A DNA stretch of 64,000 nt from Phytoseiulus persimilis (GCA_037576195.1 CM075101.1:10168001-10232000), one strand, 5' to 3'; positions 13,601 to 26,862 are shown, numbered from the stretch's first letter. Translations and numbers: made by a program. The notes: a model not told the origin generated them from the letters alone.

Positions 13601-16600
13601 GCTGGGAACTCTAAATCCGGCGAGAACTCCATGAAAGATCTTTCCGAGATCCCGTCGAGTGTCGCAGGCTGCTGTCGAAGAGACTTCGGTTGAGATCCGC
13701 CAACGAGTCGACAGCTGTGTACTCGTACCGAAGTCACGTGACCACGTTCGACGGCCATGATTCAACCGCTGAGTTGGCGCTTGTACGACCTCGTCATTTG
13801 GGCGTTTTTACTCAGAAAACCCACTACGACTCGAGGAGTCGCCGCATTCGCTTCGGTTCCTGTCGACCTATTCCTGTGTTTGCACTGAATTCCGGAACGC
13901 CTATTGACTTTTCTCATCAGACGGCCTTCGCAGAGCGAGGTTTCGTTGATTGATCGCAAATCAGTGTTTCCTAAACCTCAGAGTTAATGATGCTGGAATA
14001 TTTTCCGACCTTCGACTCCGAACCATCGCGCGACAGATTCATGTCGAGCATTCACTGGTGTCGCCAAATGAGCACAGCCGGTTGTGTTCGAAACGAAGGT
14101 CTTCACTCGAAGGCTCGCTCCAGCTCGAGCTTCCGTGGCTTTTGCTCAGCGGCAAGGAGCTAGAATCCGCACCGTTTGGGGGTAGCTTCGTTTCGAAACC
14201 GGAAGGAAGTCTTGTCGAACCGGTCAGAATCGGTCAGTCTTCGCTTCGCAAGACAGGCCCGAGCCGACTGCGAGTTCCTGATCTCAATCAGCAGATGCTA
14301 CGCGAAATTTCTCGCCACTCAGCCTTCTTGGACAATGAAGGACACTTGACCGCCCGGGGAACTGTCCGCTAATGGTGGGGGCCGAGAGGGTTGGAGGCGA
14401 TGCCGGGGGAGACACGAGAAAATGGAAAAATCCGCCGGGGAAAAGGAGGAGATGAACGGGGAGGAACAGAAAGAGCATCGCTCGCCTCGTCGATCGCCTG
14501 GCTCCGGAGTTGTCAAAGTGAAATTGCTTCAAGCTCCCGTTCTCGTCCGCTCGGCTGGCGAGAGCTACTTCAAAAGAATTCCAGTTATTTCTTCGTTTCC
14601 CAGATGTGTACACGCGATGAATCAGGATCCCGTTTGATTTCGTTTCGCTCTTCCAAGGGCTTCTCCCAACTTGGTCGTTCTGTCCCGGAGCCCTCCGTAC
14701 CATCCCCTCCGAATCATTTCTCGTTACGGTACGGCCCGAGCAACTCACAAAATCACGAATAGCGGACATCGATCCACTCGACCTGTTTGCTCAGGGCTGC
14801 CGGTGGGAATGACTTTTCTCGAGGCAGAGGATGACGCGAATTTTCGGAGTCAGGTGTCTTCGGCCATCAGTCGGGTCCCATAACGATCTTCACATCAACC
14901 CTTCTTGGCTTCGCAGGACACCTTCTAACCGAAAAGAAGGCCGGAACCTACGTCGAAGTCGACATGTACGGACTACCGGCCGACACCGTTCGGAGGCGGT
15001 TTCGTACAAGAACTGTAACACCAAATGGTATAAATCCAATTTTCAACGAGGACGCCTTCGTCTTCAAAAAGGTGGGTTGTGCAATTTTTTTCCGAACGCG
15101 CGGTACGGGCGAAACTTTGCACCAACGGAGGCTTCTAGAGTTCAGGAAACCGATGTAGACGATTTCGAAAAGATAGTCGCAGGATCCGTCGACGACACGG
15201 TACGACCGCGTTTCCCGGCCCATGAGACACCTTCGGGTACTGGGCGCTAGCTGAACCAGGTAGATGAGGAGAACTGAATTCGGATGTTTCCCCGATGAAG
15301 CAGTTCTCGTGCAATGGCAGCGCTTGTGTTCCCCGAGCACGAAGTCTATTTCGGTCGCGGGAGATTCTTGCGCGGCTCGTACGATGTCATCAATTAGCAT
15401 TTCAGCATCGAATCCAAATCGAGATCGGCAAACACAGCCTGCTCGACTCATCGGTAGCTCCGTGAAACACTCTGAGAATGTGCCGCTTCTGAGGGTTCGT
15501 CCAGCGAATGACCCGGGACGCCGGCTCCCTCCAATGCCCTTCAGTGCGCGGGTTTGCTTCTTGCGGTTCGCCATCCCGGAACTTGGTGTTGCGAGGGGGA
15601 GCTCAGCAGTACGTTCCGTATCAATACTGCTCGCGGTCAAGTTTCCGAACTTCTGTCCCCGATCACGGGGTGCATCTGGTGGGGGGATGGCTCCTATCAC
15701 GAAATTTTCCCCGACCGAGTCTTGTTTGGCGGAACCTCGCCTATGATTCGGGCAAGCACGACACTCCACCAGTACCGGACGTAAATGAACGCTTGCTCAG
15801 CACGAAGTGGGTTGGCGAAGCGCCCAAGCGTCAGGGAGAGAGCGAACCTCGTCACAAAGGAGCACACTGCACGCATCGGAAAATTGTGGGACTTCAGCAG
15901 TCTGTGAAGTTTGCTCGACAGTGACCACATCGCTTCGGGGGCCGTCTCGTCGGCTGATCTTGCTTGAGCCTCCCGGAAGGCGGCCTTGAGCGAACGGTAG
16001 CCGGTGGTCTCCGTCGCGTTGGTGCTTCTGCTGCAGTTTTAATTGGTTTTTTATGAAGGTCGCGTTCCCTGAGCCCGAGTCATGCCTCGGAGTTTACTTG
16101 ATTCTTTTGTCAAGAGTCCTCCATCCCATTCGTCCCCCGATCTTACCCACACTGCTTTGCAGTCAAGTTGCTCCTCATGAGCTCTATTTCTTTTTCCGAT
16201 CCCTCCTTCTCTTATCGCCCAACTTTCCGCTCCTTCAGCTCCGCGGGCAATCGGAAAGTGGACCATAGTTGCCAAGTCCCGATCGAGATCCACGATGTGT
16301 CTTCCTTAGATGAACTGCAGCTCGGATATTTTTCCACGATCGGACGGCGAGAGTATATCTCTCATCGCGGCATCCGCTCGCGTCCAGGATCACTATCGCA
16401 TCGATGGCAAGAAGCGGAATCGAGAGTAAAATGCCGAGAGCGTGAACTTTTCTGCTGAATCAATGCTAGACGAGAGATTGAGTTCCTTTGTTCCTGTTCG
16501 ATGCGCTGCTTGTTGGTACATCGTGCTGCATGCGGAGCCATGACCGTGCTGGAGGTTCCGTCTCGATCCGAATGGAACCGACTCTTCGAGAGCAGTCGAC

Positions 16601-19600
16601 GGTCCGGAAAGGGCTCCGCCAGCAGCCCATCCCCGCGTGCGAGCCTCCCCGCGTGCGAGCCTCCCCGCGTGCGAGCCTCCCCGCGGCACAAGGGCGGAGG
16701 CAGGCTCCGTTGCGCTGTTCCGGAAGCGTCGTCACGGAATTCTATCAAAACTCATGCAGTCGAGCCGCTCGCAATCTCGATACGGCGATCGCGCCAATTC
16801 AACCGGGGCTTCTGCGGCTTCGTCCCGATGATTCCGTTGCACACTCGCGGCGGCCGCGGCTGAAGCAGCTGCACAATCAGCTGTGGACGTGATGGCGGGA
16901 GATGAACTGTTGGGTAGGATGGATTGTTTCAGAACATTTGGAGAGGAGTCGGGAAGAACTGCTGAGGGAAATGGGGACTCTGAACTCCCGGAGCGCGTTC
17001 GGGAGATACACGGGAAAGTCAGCACTTCTCAACAAACAGGGTCTCGGCTTTCGCAAGGAGCTCTCGGTCAGGACTGCGCCCAGGACAAATAGTGGGGAGT
17101 CATGAGGTGGTGCGCCGGGCGCCCTCCTCCTTTGACGGAGTGCTATTGCACTCGGTTTCGGAGGAGCGGCGGGCCGAGGGAAAAAAACACCGGGAGCATT
17201 TGTTGTTGCCGCCGCCGTCCTCCTGGACAGCGTCAGAAAGTTCCTAAATGACACTGACAACAACGCGAACACTGAGTGAGTGTGATTCCGCTCAGGAGCT
17301 TGTGGTGCAAGACAGCGCATAAGTGTCGTCTTCTCAGTTTGGTATGTTCTCCCAGTTCCTGGAGCGCCGCCGCGGTTGATGATACTCACTCTGGTGGCCC
17401 CTCTCGAGTGACAAGTGCAAGATTGATGTCATGCGGACGTCTTTGCGATGATTACTCTGATGCTGAAGGGTGCTGCGCTGGACTCATTCTCGTCCGTTCT
17501 CTTTGCAGGTTGTGCTACCCGATCTCGCCGTTATTCGGGTGCAGGTTTGCGAGGAAAACGGCCGCTTTCTCGGCCATAGGATACTGCCCGTCGTTGGGTT
17601 ACGCCCGGGCTACCGGTTCATCTCTCTACGGAACGAAGCGGGACAACCGTTGACGATGCCGGCTCTCTTTGTTCGCATTACTGTAGGAGGTGAGCAGTTT
17701 CCCGCCCCCTCCGTCCAGATAGAGATAGGGAGACACGCTCTAGGGAACCTGCGCATTCAGCAGTTCCCTCGCGTGCGCAACTCTCAACGAGATCCCGAAC
17801 GCCACGGATTCCGGAACGGTTTTCAGTCAGTGATTCTCAGGGTCATCTCCTGCGACCACTCGAGGCGGGCGTCGGAGGCCCGGAACGATTCCCTCACTCT
17901 CGTGGTGATTCATGGTTCAACTGGGGAATGCCCCCTTCTTCATTATTCGAGAGTTATTTCCATCACCTCCGAGGAATGACCGAGGAAAGCTCAGCCTCGG
18001 AGTCGCGTCCAATGGAAAAGCTTTATCTGGGGTGGAATCTCAATCCCCGAAATCGGTGGCGTTTTTAGCCTCGCGCGATCAGGTCGTCGAAGCTTCAGCC
18101 CTGAGAACCGTTCCCGTGCTGTCCCACCTGGGCCCTGGTGATACGACTTCGATTTCCACAGAGACTTAAGTAATGCGGACGTTTCCTGCAAAGTTCTCTC
18201 GTCTTCGTACTCTCATATGTTAGCGGAGTACAGCGCCGCATTCCTCACATGGTTTGTCATACAGCTGCTTGTCGCTCTGCTGGAAATGCTGCTGCGGGAG
18301 TCGCCGCTACTGCAGCAGCGGTTGAAGCAGCTGTTCCTTTGCTGCGGTTGTTGGTGCCGTGTAAGAGTGTTGTTCGCGACTTGAAGAAGGCCTGCCCGCC
18401 CGCCCGCACGCCGAGTGGCTGGCTGGCTGTCAGTTCCAGAGTGCTTTTAACTCACTTGACTGTGAGGGAGGAAGTATTATATCGTCCGAGTTCCGCCGCT
18501 GTCGCCAGCCGCTTCGCTGAGGCTAGAACGGGCACATCTACAACAACAACAACAGGTGAAATCGTCTGAGACGATCTCGCGTCGAACGACCGATCGAACC
18601 AGACATCCACCGAACACCGAAGCGCCAACGGGGGCATGAGGGAGCGACTCGTCTCCAAGAGCCGGGAGCTCTGGCGGCCGCACCGGAACGCAGCCGACTC
18701 AATTCATTGCGCGTTTGCAGATTACGTTCCGGATGGTCTCTCGGAACTCGCCGATGCCTTGGCTAACCCTATTCGCTACCAGTCGCGCATCGAGAAGCAT
18801 GCCACACAATTGCTGGCTCTGACGGGCGACGACGAGGAAGACGATATCGACGTGCAGGCTCAGAGCTCCAAGAGCCTCGAATCCAACGTGGTGAGTGATT
18901 TTTCCGGTGTACCTTGCAGGAGCAATCGAGCTCGTGGGAAGCTACGCATGCGTGCTCCGGACCATGATGTTGAACTGCTTCCGGAGAAGAATTCTCGCGG
19001 GGGAAACTGGAGTGAGAACGTAGAAACGAACGCGATTTGGCTCAGAATTTTTCTCCTTGTCTCGAGGGGGCGTGGGAGGGGTTCCGGGCCAAGCTCCAGC
19101 GTCCAATTTTGGGAAGTCACGATACGATGTTTCGGTCCTCCACAAATGACCCCGCTTCTCGGCCGTAGTGCTCTTGAATTCATGAGCTTGTTGTAATCCC
19201 GCAAATCCAGCGAGTTTTTTCTCGGAGGAAAAGAGGACAATTGCCGTCCCTCACTCGGACGGTGTCCCGAGGTCCGCGACTAGCGGAGGCTGATGCTCGG
19301 CGAACTAACTAACGCTCGCTCGCTGTCTCCCTCAGGAGGCCAGTGGGGCTCAGAGCGGACTTTGCTCCGCGACAAGCGTAGATCAGCAATCCGGCGGTCA
19401 ACACGTGGGAACTACTCACGCAGGATCTGTGCGCGAATTTCCTACGACAGTAGCCAGTTTAGTCAACGAAGCGAACGGCAGTTGCCAATCCCCAACAAGA
19501 CAGACATCTCCCCAGGTAAGGTCGCGGACTAGCGAGGCCAGGACATCGGTTCTCAGGTCCGCCGCGGGTTTCGAAAACCTCCGAGTAACTCGGTCTGCGT

Positions 19601-22586
19601 CCACCCCTAGATTCTGTTGCGACAAGACACCATGAGCGGCCAGCACTCGAGTCTCCTGAGTGACATGGCGACATCTTCCAGTCAGGATTCAGGAGGCACC
19701 CCAGCACCCTCCCTCCTTCTGGAAACCAGCCAGGTGAGCCGATTGGATGCGCGCGAGCTGTTGCTGCCTAACCGAAATTCTCGAAATTCGGAGAAGGAGC
19801 CCGGGCAGTTTCGCTAATATGTTTGTCATGACAAGGTCACCGCGCACGGTTTGGACAAGATCCGCGAAACAAAAACCGTAGTGAAAGTTCTCGCGAAGCT
19901 CGACAAAGATCTGCAGTCTGTGCGGAAGAAATATGAGAAGAAGCTAAAAGAACGCGAAAGGGATTCCGAGCTGCCCAGAGACGACAAGCTCATCCCCCAC
20001 AACACCAGCTCGGTGGCCGGGTCGGTTGCGTCTGTCGCTGGCCGCATGAAAATCGTAGCCAAGACGACGGCCCGACTGGGCAAGAAGATGTCTTGTGGCG
20101 ATGTGTGAGTGTTCCGATCTGACCGCTTCGGCCCGTTGCTGGCAGCAGCCGCCGCCCGAGATTCTAACGTTCGAGTCGGCGAAAACTTTCAGGCATGACC
20201 AAAGACCCGACGGTGGTCCCTCGGAAGAGCAGAAAGCCAAGTTGGAACGACTGCAAAAGACCCACGCTGAGAACGTGGCAGCCATTCTACGTGAACAATA
20301 CAAGACCGAATTGCAGATTCAACAGAAGCATTCAGAAGCGGTGAGCTTTGCTAGGGAACCCACCCTGTTGAACGAATTCAACACGGATTCACCTCGTTCA
20401 ATTTCTCGCATGACGTGGTCAGAGGCTGTATCGGAGTGGCCGAATGTCAGAGCGGTGGTTGACTTGAATCGCAGGGCCCTCGAGGCTTGACGGCCTCAGA
20501 TTGAGTTGAGATGAGTCAGAATTAGTTCGGGGTGGGTCAGATCCGAACCCCTCCCCTTCTCTCGGATTCGTCTCTTCCGAGATGTTCTTCGTTTACTCAC
20601 ATCGTTCCTGTGCTCTCGGTTTGAGAGGACCGCTGCTCAAGGAGCCGTGCTCCGCTAGTTTAGAATTTGAGAGAGGCAGACCATCAAAACAGCTAATGAT
20701 CTTATGCAAATGAAACGTTATATGATGAAGCAGAGTGGGTCAAGGGATTGCTTTGAGCGGCGGACCGTGAAAGAAGTCTTCGGAGCTCACGTTGACGGAG
20801 GTCGAGCTTCCGAAGTTATCTCGCCGCATCTAGTTTGTGGCTTGCTCTCGACGCGGCTCGATGATCCGACGTGCGGGCCGCAGGCGCGGCTCCAGCGGGA
20901 GGAACCCGGGAGGGCTCGGGGGGAAAAACACATTCACACGTAGAGTGGGGGCAGTTGATGTGATGATATGACTTCCGCTCTTGAATAGACCCGTTTTCTC
21001 TCCAAACAGGTGTTCAGCGCGATGGAAAAAGCCATGCTCGCCTCGCAGGCTCAACAGCTACAGCAGCTCCAGGAGCTCCATGACAAGTGAGTTGTTCGAG
21101 TGGTCCGTCGGATTTTTTGTCGAGGTATGCGGAGTGGTTTGTGAGGCTTCCCGCCGCGCGGTTTCATTCCACCTCGGTTAGATACGCTCACACAATCAGA
21201 TGCAGCGGAGTGAGTGGTGGTGATGGAGCTATTGAACGTCTGTTGAGGGGATCTTTTGTGCAGCTGGCATCGATCGGGTGAATATTGGTTTGCGTGGATC
21301 GGACGACTCGACAGACAAACCGGGATGTGTACGAGCTGTGCTCGCAGCCGTCAGGCTGCTCTTTCCGGTAACAAAACGGTTCACATGAGTCGAGGAAGAT
21401 TCGAGCACTTCGGTTTCGGAGCATGATGAATCACGCGGGCCCTGGCGCGGCCGGAACGGTCCGCAGGGAAAAAATCCTCCGCAGCCCGCTCGAGAGAGCT
21501 GAGCCTTTTGCCGAGTGCGACGGCTCCTGCCCGATGGCGTTGAATACGGCCGTTTGTTCCATATAGGTGGAGAGTCAACATCGCCAGAGTTTGGCGAGCT
21601 TCGGATGCTGGAGCGCCGGCGGAGCGGTGGCCGTGGGGCATCGAAATTTCCGCTCGCTCGGGTGTCCGCCCGAGCGAGCTACTGGCTATTTAAAGCAATC
21701 GTAATCCGGGAGCAATGAGTTCTCGGAGCGTTATACCAAGAGGAACTCCGCCTCGGGCAGAGTTTGCGCCTTTGAACCGCCCGTCGCCGCCGAAACAAAA
21801 CGGCCAGATGCAAACCCTGACGCCCAAGGCGACCTGGTTTAATCACTCCATCGTAACATAAAAGCGACATCGGGATTACCCGCGCTTCCAACCGCGAGCT
21901 GTTGCGCCAGCTGGCGTCACTCTATTCCCATTAGCACCTGAGGGAGCACAGATGAGGATTTTGACGCCGTGGAACTCTATTTCAGGGAGGCCGCGAACCT
22001 GATGAAACGGCTCGAGACCTCTAGCAAAGAAGAAATGAAACTGCTCATCAAGAAACACAAGGACAAAAACGAACTTGACCGGATAAAACGTGAACTGCAG
22101 CAGAAGATGATCGGCGAGGCCGTCGCCGAGCGCCAAAAGGTTATTCCCGCTTTGGTTTTCGCTTGTAGTTCCCTTGCGCGATGGAGGGGGAAGTTTCCAC
22201 GATTCCCCCAAGTTTGGCTTCGATGATAGGGGCGGTGCCCGAACCGCGGAGCTCAGCGCACGGTGGGCTGAAAAGTGTCTCCCGCTCGGTGTAGGAGCTA
22301 TGGTTTCTCACGGCGGCTTTCCGCGTATTTAAATCGATGATTCCACCCGCAGATGGGTTGCGTTTTGGAGAAGAAGCGGAAGGAGCTCGAGAAGCAACAC
22401 GAAGATGTCCGGCGTCGCTTCGAGGAAGAGAAATCAGACGCCGCGATCCAACATCAGAAGCAGTACAATGAAAAATGCGCAGCCATTGAATCCAAGCTGG
22501 CAAAAAATCCCGCGCTGCTCCTGGAAATTTCGGCATCCTTGCATCGGCACAGTCAGGCGGACAGGAAGCAAAGCACCCATCTCTGA
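4507..22586 (+). CDS. Plc21C: Phospholipase C-beta (Plc21C-like), 18 exons, 5' partial
   Basis: Hydrolyses PIP2 to IP3 and diacylglycerol downstream of Gq at the inner plasma membrane. Exons: 4507-4690, 6114-6304, 7041-7234, 7320-7489, 7742-7930, 8614-8767, 9415-9598, 13198-13414, 14917-15071, 17509-17689, 18721-18890, 19336-19515, 19611-19733, 19836-20104, 20193-20340, 21010-21086, 21986-22139, 22353-22586. All junctions are GT/AG and phases agree, giving 1057 codons and a stop. Order: last EF-hand, X box, acidic linker, Y box, C2, long charged C-terminal coil. The segment [20 protein letters not shown] and the C2 are closer to Plc21C/PLCB1-3 as I remember them than to norpA/PLCB4. The PH domain and first EF-hands are missing at the 5' side. 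The donor at 22140 (GTTATT) is weak. The family call is very secure; the orthologue name is an inference. Confidence 0.95.
6114..7489 (+). CDS. PLC-beta exons: X half of the catalytic TIM barrel
   Basis: Three exons, 6114-6304, 7041-7234 and 7320-7489. They contain both catalytic histidines, in [11 protein letters not shown] and IITHGYTV, and the Ca2+-binding acidic pair in [15 protein letters not shown] and [13 protein letters not shown] follow as in other PLC-beta enzymes, and the lysine run [10 protein letters not shown] closes the X box. All catalytic residues expected here are present, so the enzyme should be active. Confidence 0.95.
7742..8767 (+). CDS. PLC-beta exons: X-Y linker with acidic patch
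   Basis: Exons 7742-7930 and 8614-8767 encode a low-complexity Pro/Ser/Gly stretch, then an acidic run ([14 protein letters not shown]), then [10 protein letters not shown], the start of the Y box. In PLC-beta the acidic X-Y linker blocks the active site and is moved aside at the membrane; that role is family knowledge, the acidic run is visible. The 7742 start is inferred from phase and a TTCCACAG acceptor; an alternative acceptor near 7591 leads to a stop. Confidence 0.85.
9415..9598 (+). CDS. PLC-beta exon: start of Y half
   Basis: The acceptor TTTTCCAG opens the exon, which encodes [28 protein letters not shown] and SSNYMPQ, core strands of the Y box. It ends in phase 0 at CAG|GTAAGC, before a 3.6-kb intron. 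Confidence 0.93.
9599..13197 (+). other. Large PLC-beta intron with no gene seen inside
   Basis: Opens GTAAGC and closes TTCTAG. It contains a GA-rich simple repeat around 10310-10370 and assorted short open frames on both strands. I saw no recognisable coding unit or RNA gene. Confidence 0.6.
13198..17689 (+). CDS. PLC-beta exons: end of Y box and C2 domain
   Basis: Exons 13198-13414, 14917-15071 and 17509-17689. The first begins [15 protein letters not shown] and ends IRVISG at the start of C2. The second carries [20 protein letters not shown] and [13 protein letters not shown]. The third carries [12 protein letters not shown] and [15 protein letters not shown]. The donor at 15072 is GTGGGT, less usual but phase-consistent. 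The 15072-17508 intron holds no recognised gene, only a short minisatellite. Confidence 0.95.
16635..16682 (+). repeat. Three perfect copies of a 16-bp GC-rich minisatellite
   Basis: The unit GCGTGCGAGCCTCCCC is repeated three times head to tail and followed by a partial GCGG. It sits in an intron of the PLC-beta gene. Confidence 0.9.
18721..22586 (+). CDS. PLC-beta exons: C-terminal regulatory coiled-coil domain
   Basis: Nine exons (18721-18890, 19336-19515, 19611-19733, 19836-20104, 20193-20340, 21010-21086, 21986-22139, 22353-22586). [20 protein letters not shown] begins the part after C2 that in PLC-beta includes the helix contacting Gq. A Ser/Thr-rich spacer follows, then long Lys/Glu-rich helices ([39 protein letters not shown]), the CTD coil that binds membrane and G-alpha-q in this family. 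Stop TGA at 22584-22586. I count eight listed exon intervals here. The last exon opens with ATGGGT after CCCGCAG; that ATG is internal. Confidence 0.88.
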
Positions 22587-24560
22587 AGATCTCACCGATC
22601 CCTTTTATTCCATCGAAACCTTTCCATGACGTAAAGCAGCAGTATATGAACATAGCAACAACAACAAACAGGACAACGGCCACCTCGCCCCGGCCGTCTC
22701 GGAACCGGGACACCTGTAGCCGCTCAGATGGACTGCAAAACCCTCGCACAATCACTTCGCACACACAAGTCCGCGGTGTGTCCCCTCGTTCTTCGTCCCG
22801 TTTGTTTTTGTACACCAACGTAAGCGACCCTCCGATTCCAGGTCGGGCACGCCAACCCTGCTGAAAAATCAGGGAAAAGAACAGGACGGAACACATGGCG
22901 ATATATGCTTCTGAGACGCAAGGAGTGTTCAATGTTCATCTTTGCTGCTCTTCCGAACGTAGCCGACCACGATCGCGTACAAGGAAACTTAGTGCTGCAC
23001 AGTGAGAGCTGAGCTTTTCAACAGCGAAACATCGCCGGGTCGAAGTCACAAATGTTCCACTTGTGTTGATTGCAAGAAAAACTTTGCCGACTCCAAGACA
23101 CAAAAATTCGGCTGCGAAAAATTTTAAGTGACACAAAACGATGACAGAGTTATTGAGTAGCTAGGGAGAGTGTGAGACAGATCACGTTTGATAGGAGAGG
23201 ATGAAAGCGATGCAGATGATGACGGCGACGAACTCCATAGACTCTGAGAGATGATGCGAAACACAGGCCGTGTTTCCCAAATCATTCCCGAATGTCCGTT
23301 GCTCTGGGACGGTCAGAATTCCATCTGACAGAGGCAAATGTTCCGAATCATCTTCGGGAAAACTTCAGCGGCAAACGGTTGAGGGCGGACTAGACAAAAC
23401 GTTTTGGAAGTCATCCTACTCCGGGTTCTCCGTTGCGATAGCCTTCTTCGCGAAGCTGCCGCATTGTGTTTAGGTTTTCTTTCTCATCCTACTCCTTCCG
23501 TGCCCGGTCCTTCCTTTGCGTCGTGTCTGACGGGCCCCTCTCTTTCGCCGTTACCGCTCCTGCCGGGTTTGTCATCTTCTGCGAAGGAGTTTCACGGCGA
23601 CTCCGGAATGAGCCACTCAGCCAGCTAGCGGAACGAATCAGTTGGGGTCTGTGCACTTCACGTTGATTGAGGAAAACGTTTCGGTTTTCTTCTGAATGTC
23701 CTCGGCGGCTCGTGAGACCCCGGCCCGCGCGAACCGTGCGGGATGTTGGATGGCTTTTGAGTTTTCTCATTTCCTCTGTATTCACGGGACGAATTCGCCG
23801 AAAACGTTCTGTTCTGAACGTCGAACACCGCCCAACCGAATTCCTTCAGTGGGCGTCCCGTTTCTACTGGAGCTGGTTCTGCCGATCTATTCTAGATGAC
23901 GAGCGCACGAGCAGCTGACGTCCACCATACAAGACCCCTCATTTTCAACCGAAAACGCTCTGACAGAGGTTGAGATTAAGCGCACAAATTCAGACGAGAC
24001 TGTGGACGACAAAACCTAGGAACGTACGAAGGAAAGATTAGACGACCACACTGGAAGCAGAACGACGACGGAGAGGAAGCCTAGAATTACAACATTCCGG
24101 AACCTGCAGCTGATGGCGCCGGCCAGCTCGCTCCCCTTCTCGCTCAGCCTTGACGGGGCCTCGCGAGCTCGGCAACCTTGACAACCAACATATGCCGAGC
24201 AAGCTACTAATCAAGTCATAGCCACTTTTCCTGGCCTAACTTTCGACACCAGACCACCGTCGTTGCTGCCGTCGTCATCATTGTCATGACCGGCTGTAAA
24301 AGCTGGTCGCACTGGATGTTCAGGTCGGAGGGGGTAACAGGGAGGGGGGCGGGGTTAGGTAGAACAAAACAACATCGTCCCCAAGCCCTCCTGCGACAAA
24401 AACTGTTTGTGAAACTTCTAACCTTCTGAGCACGTCGTTCACTATTCACGATCGAACAGTTCCACGATAACCTATGATAATGATGATGAAAACAGAACGA
24501 GCAACTAGACGAGTCACTCCCTCGTGCGTGAAATGATATATACTTGTATGAAATAATAAA
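22587..24560 (+). other. Probable 3' UTR of PLC-beta
   Basis: After the stop at 22586 there is no further PLC-like coding sequence on the + strand. The first good polyadenylation hexamer I see is AATAAA at 24555-24560; another lies near 24786. A UTR of about 2 kb is plausible but the end is inferred from the hexamer alone. No other gene was recognised here. Confidence 0.5.
24555..24560 (+). terminator. Candidate polyadenylation signal AATAAA
   Basis: A perfect hexamer in an A-rich context on the + strand, about 2 kb beyond the PLC-beta stop codon. It is the first well-placed candidate downstream. No cleavage site can be shown from sequence alone. Confidence 0.35.
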
Positions 24561-25802
24561 CAAAACCTCAACAGAACAGTACAACCCAACCATATTGAGC
24601 AACAGCTCTAATCAGCGAACTGTCACTTCAAACGACGCGATGGCTCGTTCTCAACAAAAAACGCCGAGTTCGATGTAGTTAGAGAGGAAGTCGATATTGA
24701 CGGGCGAGTTAGAACCCATACTAAATTACTGTCAGAGACCATGTCGACAAAGATGCAACTCTAGCACATTCATCGTGAGTATGAGAATAAATATTGGGAA
24801 CCGTGATGCGAAGCCCTCGCAAGCAGTCCAATAGATCATTCCGAGAACGTCTGCCAGGGTCGGGACCCCTCGAGAACCCGGGGCCCATGTCCCTCCTTCG
24901 CCGATACACGAATCCGAACCGACCGACCTCGTGCGATCGGGGACCGGAACCGAGACCTGCAGACGGAGACATTCATTCGGCGCGGTCGAGCTGCTCGCCT
25001 CACATGTTCGAGCTACGAGGAATCCACGGAAGGAAACAATAATGTTCATCAGCTCACGAACCTTCCAACGGACAGACTTACTGAGCAGGCTGGCCAACGT
25101 CAGAACCAGCGGCTGCGGCCCGGTCTGCACGTAATCAAGGCCGAAGGCATGTAGCTAATCACTGCACAACATCAGGTTACAATGCCTTGAATCACTCTGA
25201 CACCGGATACACCTTCCGAGGATCACAACACCAACATCAACGGCAGCGGTCTCAGTCACTGGATCCGGTCTGTATCGGTTCGGACTGTTGTAATATTTCG
25301 CTCAGACGGCACGGAAGTGCACGGAATCTTCGACACGGACAATACAATGGACCCTCAAAGAACATAATCACTCTCAAAACTCATTCGAATACCGTCGCAA
25401 TACGTGGGGCGAAGTCGGAGGACAGCAGCACCGCGTACTGTCACCCTTGCAGACGTTCATCACAGCCAGATCACTCTTGGCTGCTCATTCCTTGTCAAAA
25501 ACTCATCCACCTTCCCAAGTTCAATCCAACAGACACTGTGTTCTCAATGTGACAACGGTTCATATGGATACGAAGTCGGAGAGATACAAAATGACACAAA
25601 CACACACTCTGACAGAGATGGCCAATCGTAGTCATTGATAGCACCGATGAATGCGAGGCGCTTGAGCTTGGCATCGTCGGAGATCGAGAGTCATGGCAGA
25701 ATAATCGGTCAGGTTTCCGAGAGAGGGGACGGTCGAACGGAGGCGTCAAGTCTTTGTAGTTTTGACCTTCCGACGCCATCTCCGGAGATGGCACGGAAAA
25801 CT

Positions 25803-26243
25803 TTAGTAGACTAGGACTACGCAAATGATTGACGATGCAAAACCGACGAAAATCACCCAGAGACACCGGACACGCATGGATTCCTCCAGATATTCACAAA
25901 CCATTGACCGAGACATAAATTCTATCGAGACCCCGAATACAGTGAGCATATTTGTTCTCGTGGAGCATGCGGTACTCCACGGTGATAAGCGCTCGCCAAT
26001 GAAGATTTCAGACCCCCGCAGAGACGGCACCGCGGGCTCCCCGCTGGTACGCCGCAATTTTCCGCCAGATTTGAATTGTGGCAACGATCTGTAATCTTCA
26101 CTCTGAGCGTTGTACAGATAGATAGCTAGATAGGAATTATGCGTAATTTCGCGCGGATATACAGTCGAATACTGAGGATTGTTGTGGTAGGTTTGAATCC
26201 GCCGGAAAACAGGAGAGCGGAAACTTGAACGATCCCTGCGCAA
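25803..26243 (-). other. Open frame ending in a hydrophobic segment, unknown
   Basis: A 146-codon minus-strand frame with unremarkable composition ends CLWVIFVGFASSIICVVLVY, a convincing membrane-span-like stretch, just before a stop. The arrangement slightly recalls the first membrane segment of an ion channel, but I could not find further exons or a family signature. It may be a fragment of a real gene, a decayed gene, or chance. Confidence 0.2.
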
Positions 26244-26778
26244 ATGGGATCCACATTCAGCCGAACTTCAGGATTTTGATTGCCGAAATATTGAGAGTAG
26301 AAATGGCGGTAGAGGAATGAGATCTTTTGAGAGAGGAATCTTGTCAATATTGGGAAAGATGATCATTGAACGATTAAATATGATACTACAAATACCACTA
26401 CTTCTATTTGAAACGGGCGACTTCCGTCATTCCCGACTCGGTCATGTTAACGAATGTATGAAGCTCTACCGGATGAATCATTGACTTATATCTCATCAGG
26501 AATGAGGAGCGATCTGTTGACTGATGGATGATGTTACTTGCAAAACCACCTGAGAAATGATCATTAAAGCAGTATTAGAATTCTCCGAGCACCTGTAGAC
26601 AAACGGAGTCTTGACTGTCATCCTGCAAACCGGGATGTCTTCCTAATCTTACTTATTAGTCTAAACTGAATGATATTCAATATCAGAGTGGAGGTTCCTC
26701 TCCTCTGATCCAGTTGAAGCATGACTGTGTCTTATCTTTAACTTTCTTCCTGATATTCGGTTGTGGCAGTTCGGTTCG

Positions 26779-26862
26779 GATTTCGTTCAAATTTTATTAG
26801 TTCATCTCTGATTTGGCTCAAACTTCATCAGTTCACTCCCGGTTTCGTTCAAATTTGATCAG
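26779..26862 (+). repeat. Degenerate ~32-bp tandem repeat, about 2.7 copies
   Basis: Successive copies of a unit like GATTTCGTTCAAATTTTATT followed by AGTTCATCTC differ at several positions but keep a spacing of about 31-32 bases. It lies in the lower-GC region and shows no coding potential. Confidence 0.6.
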
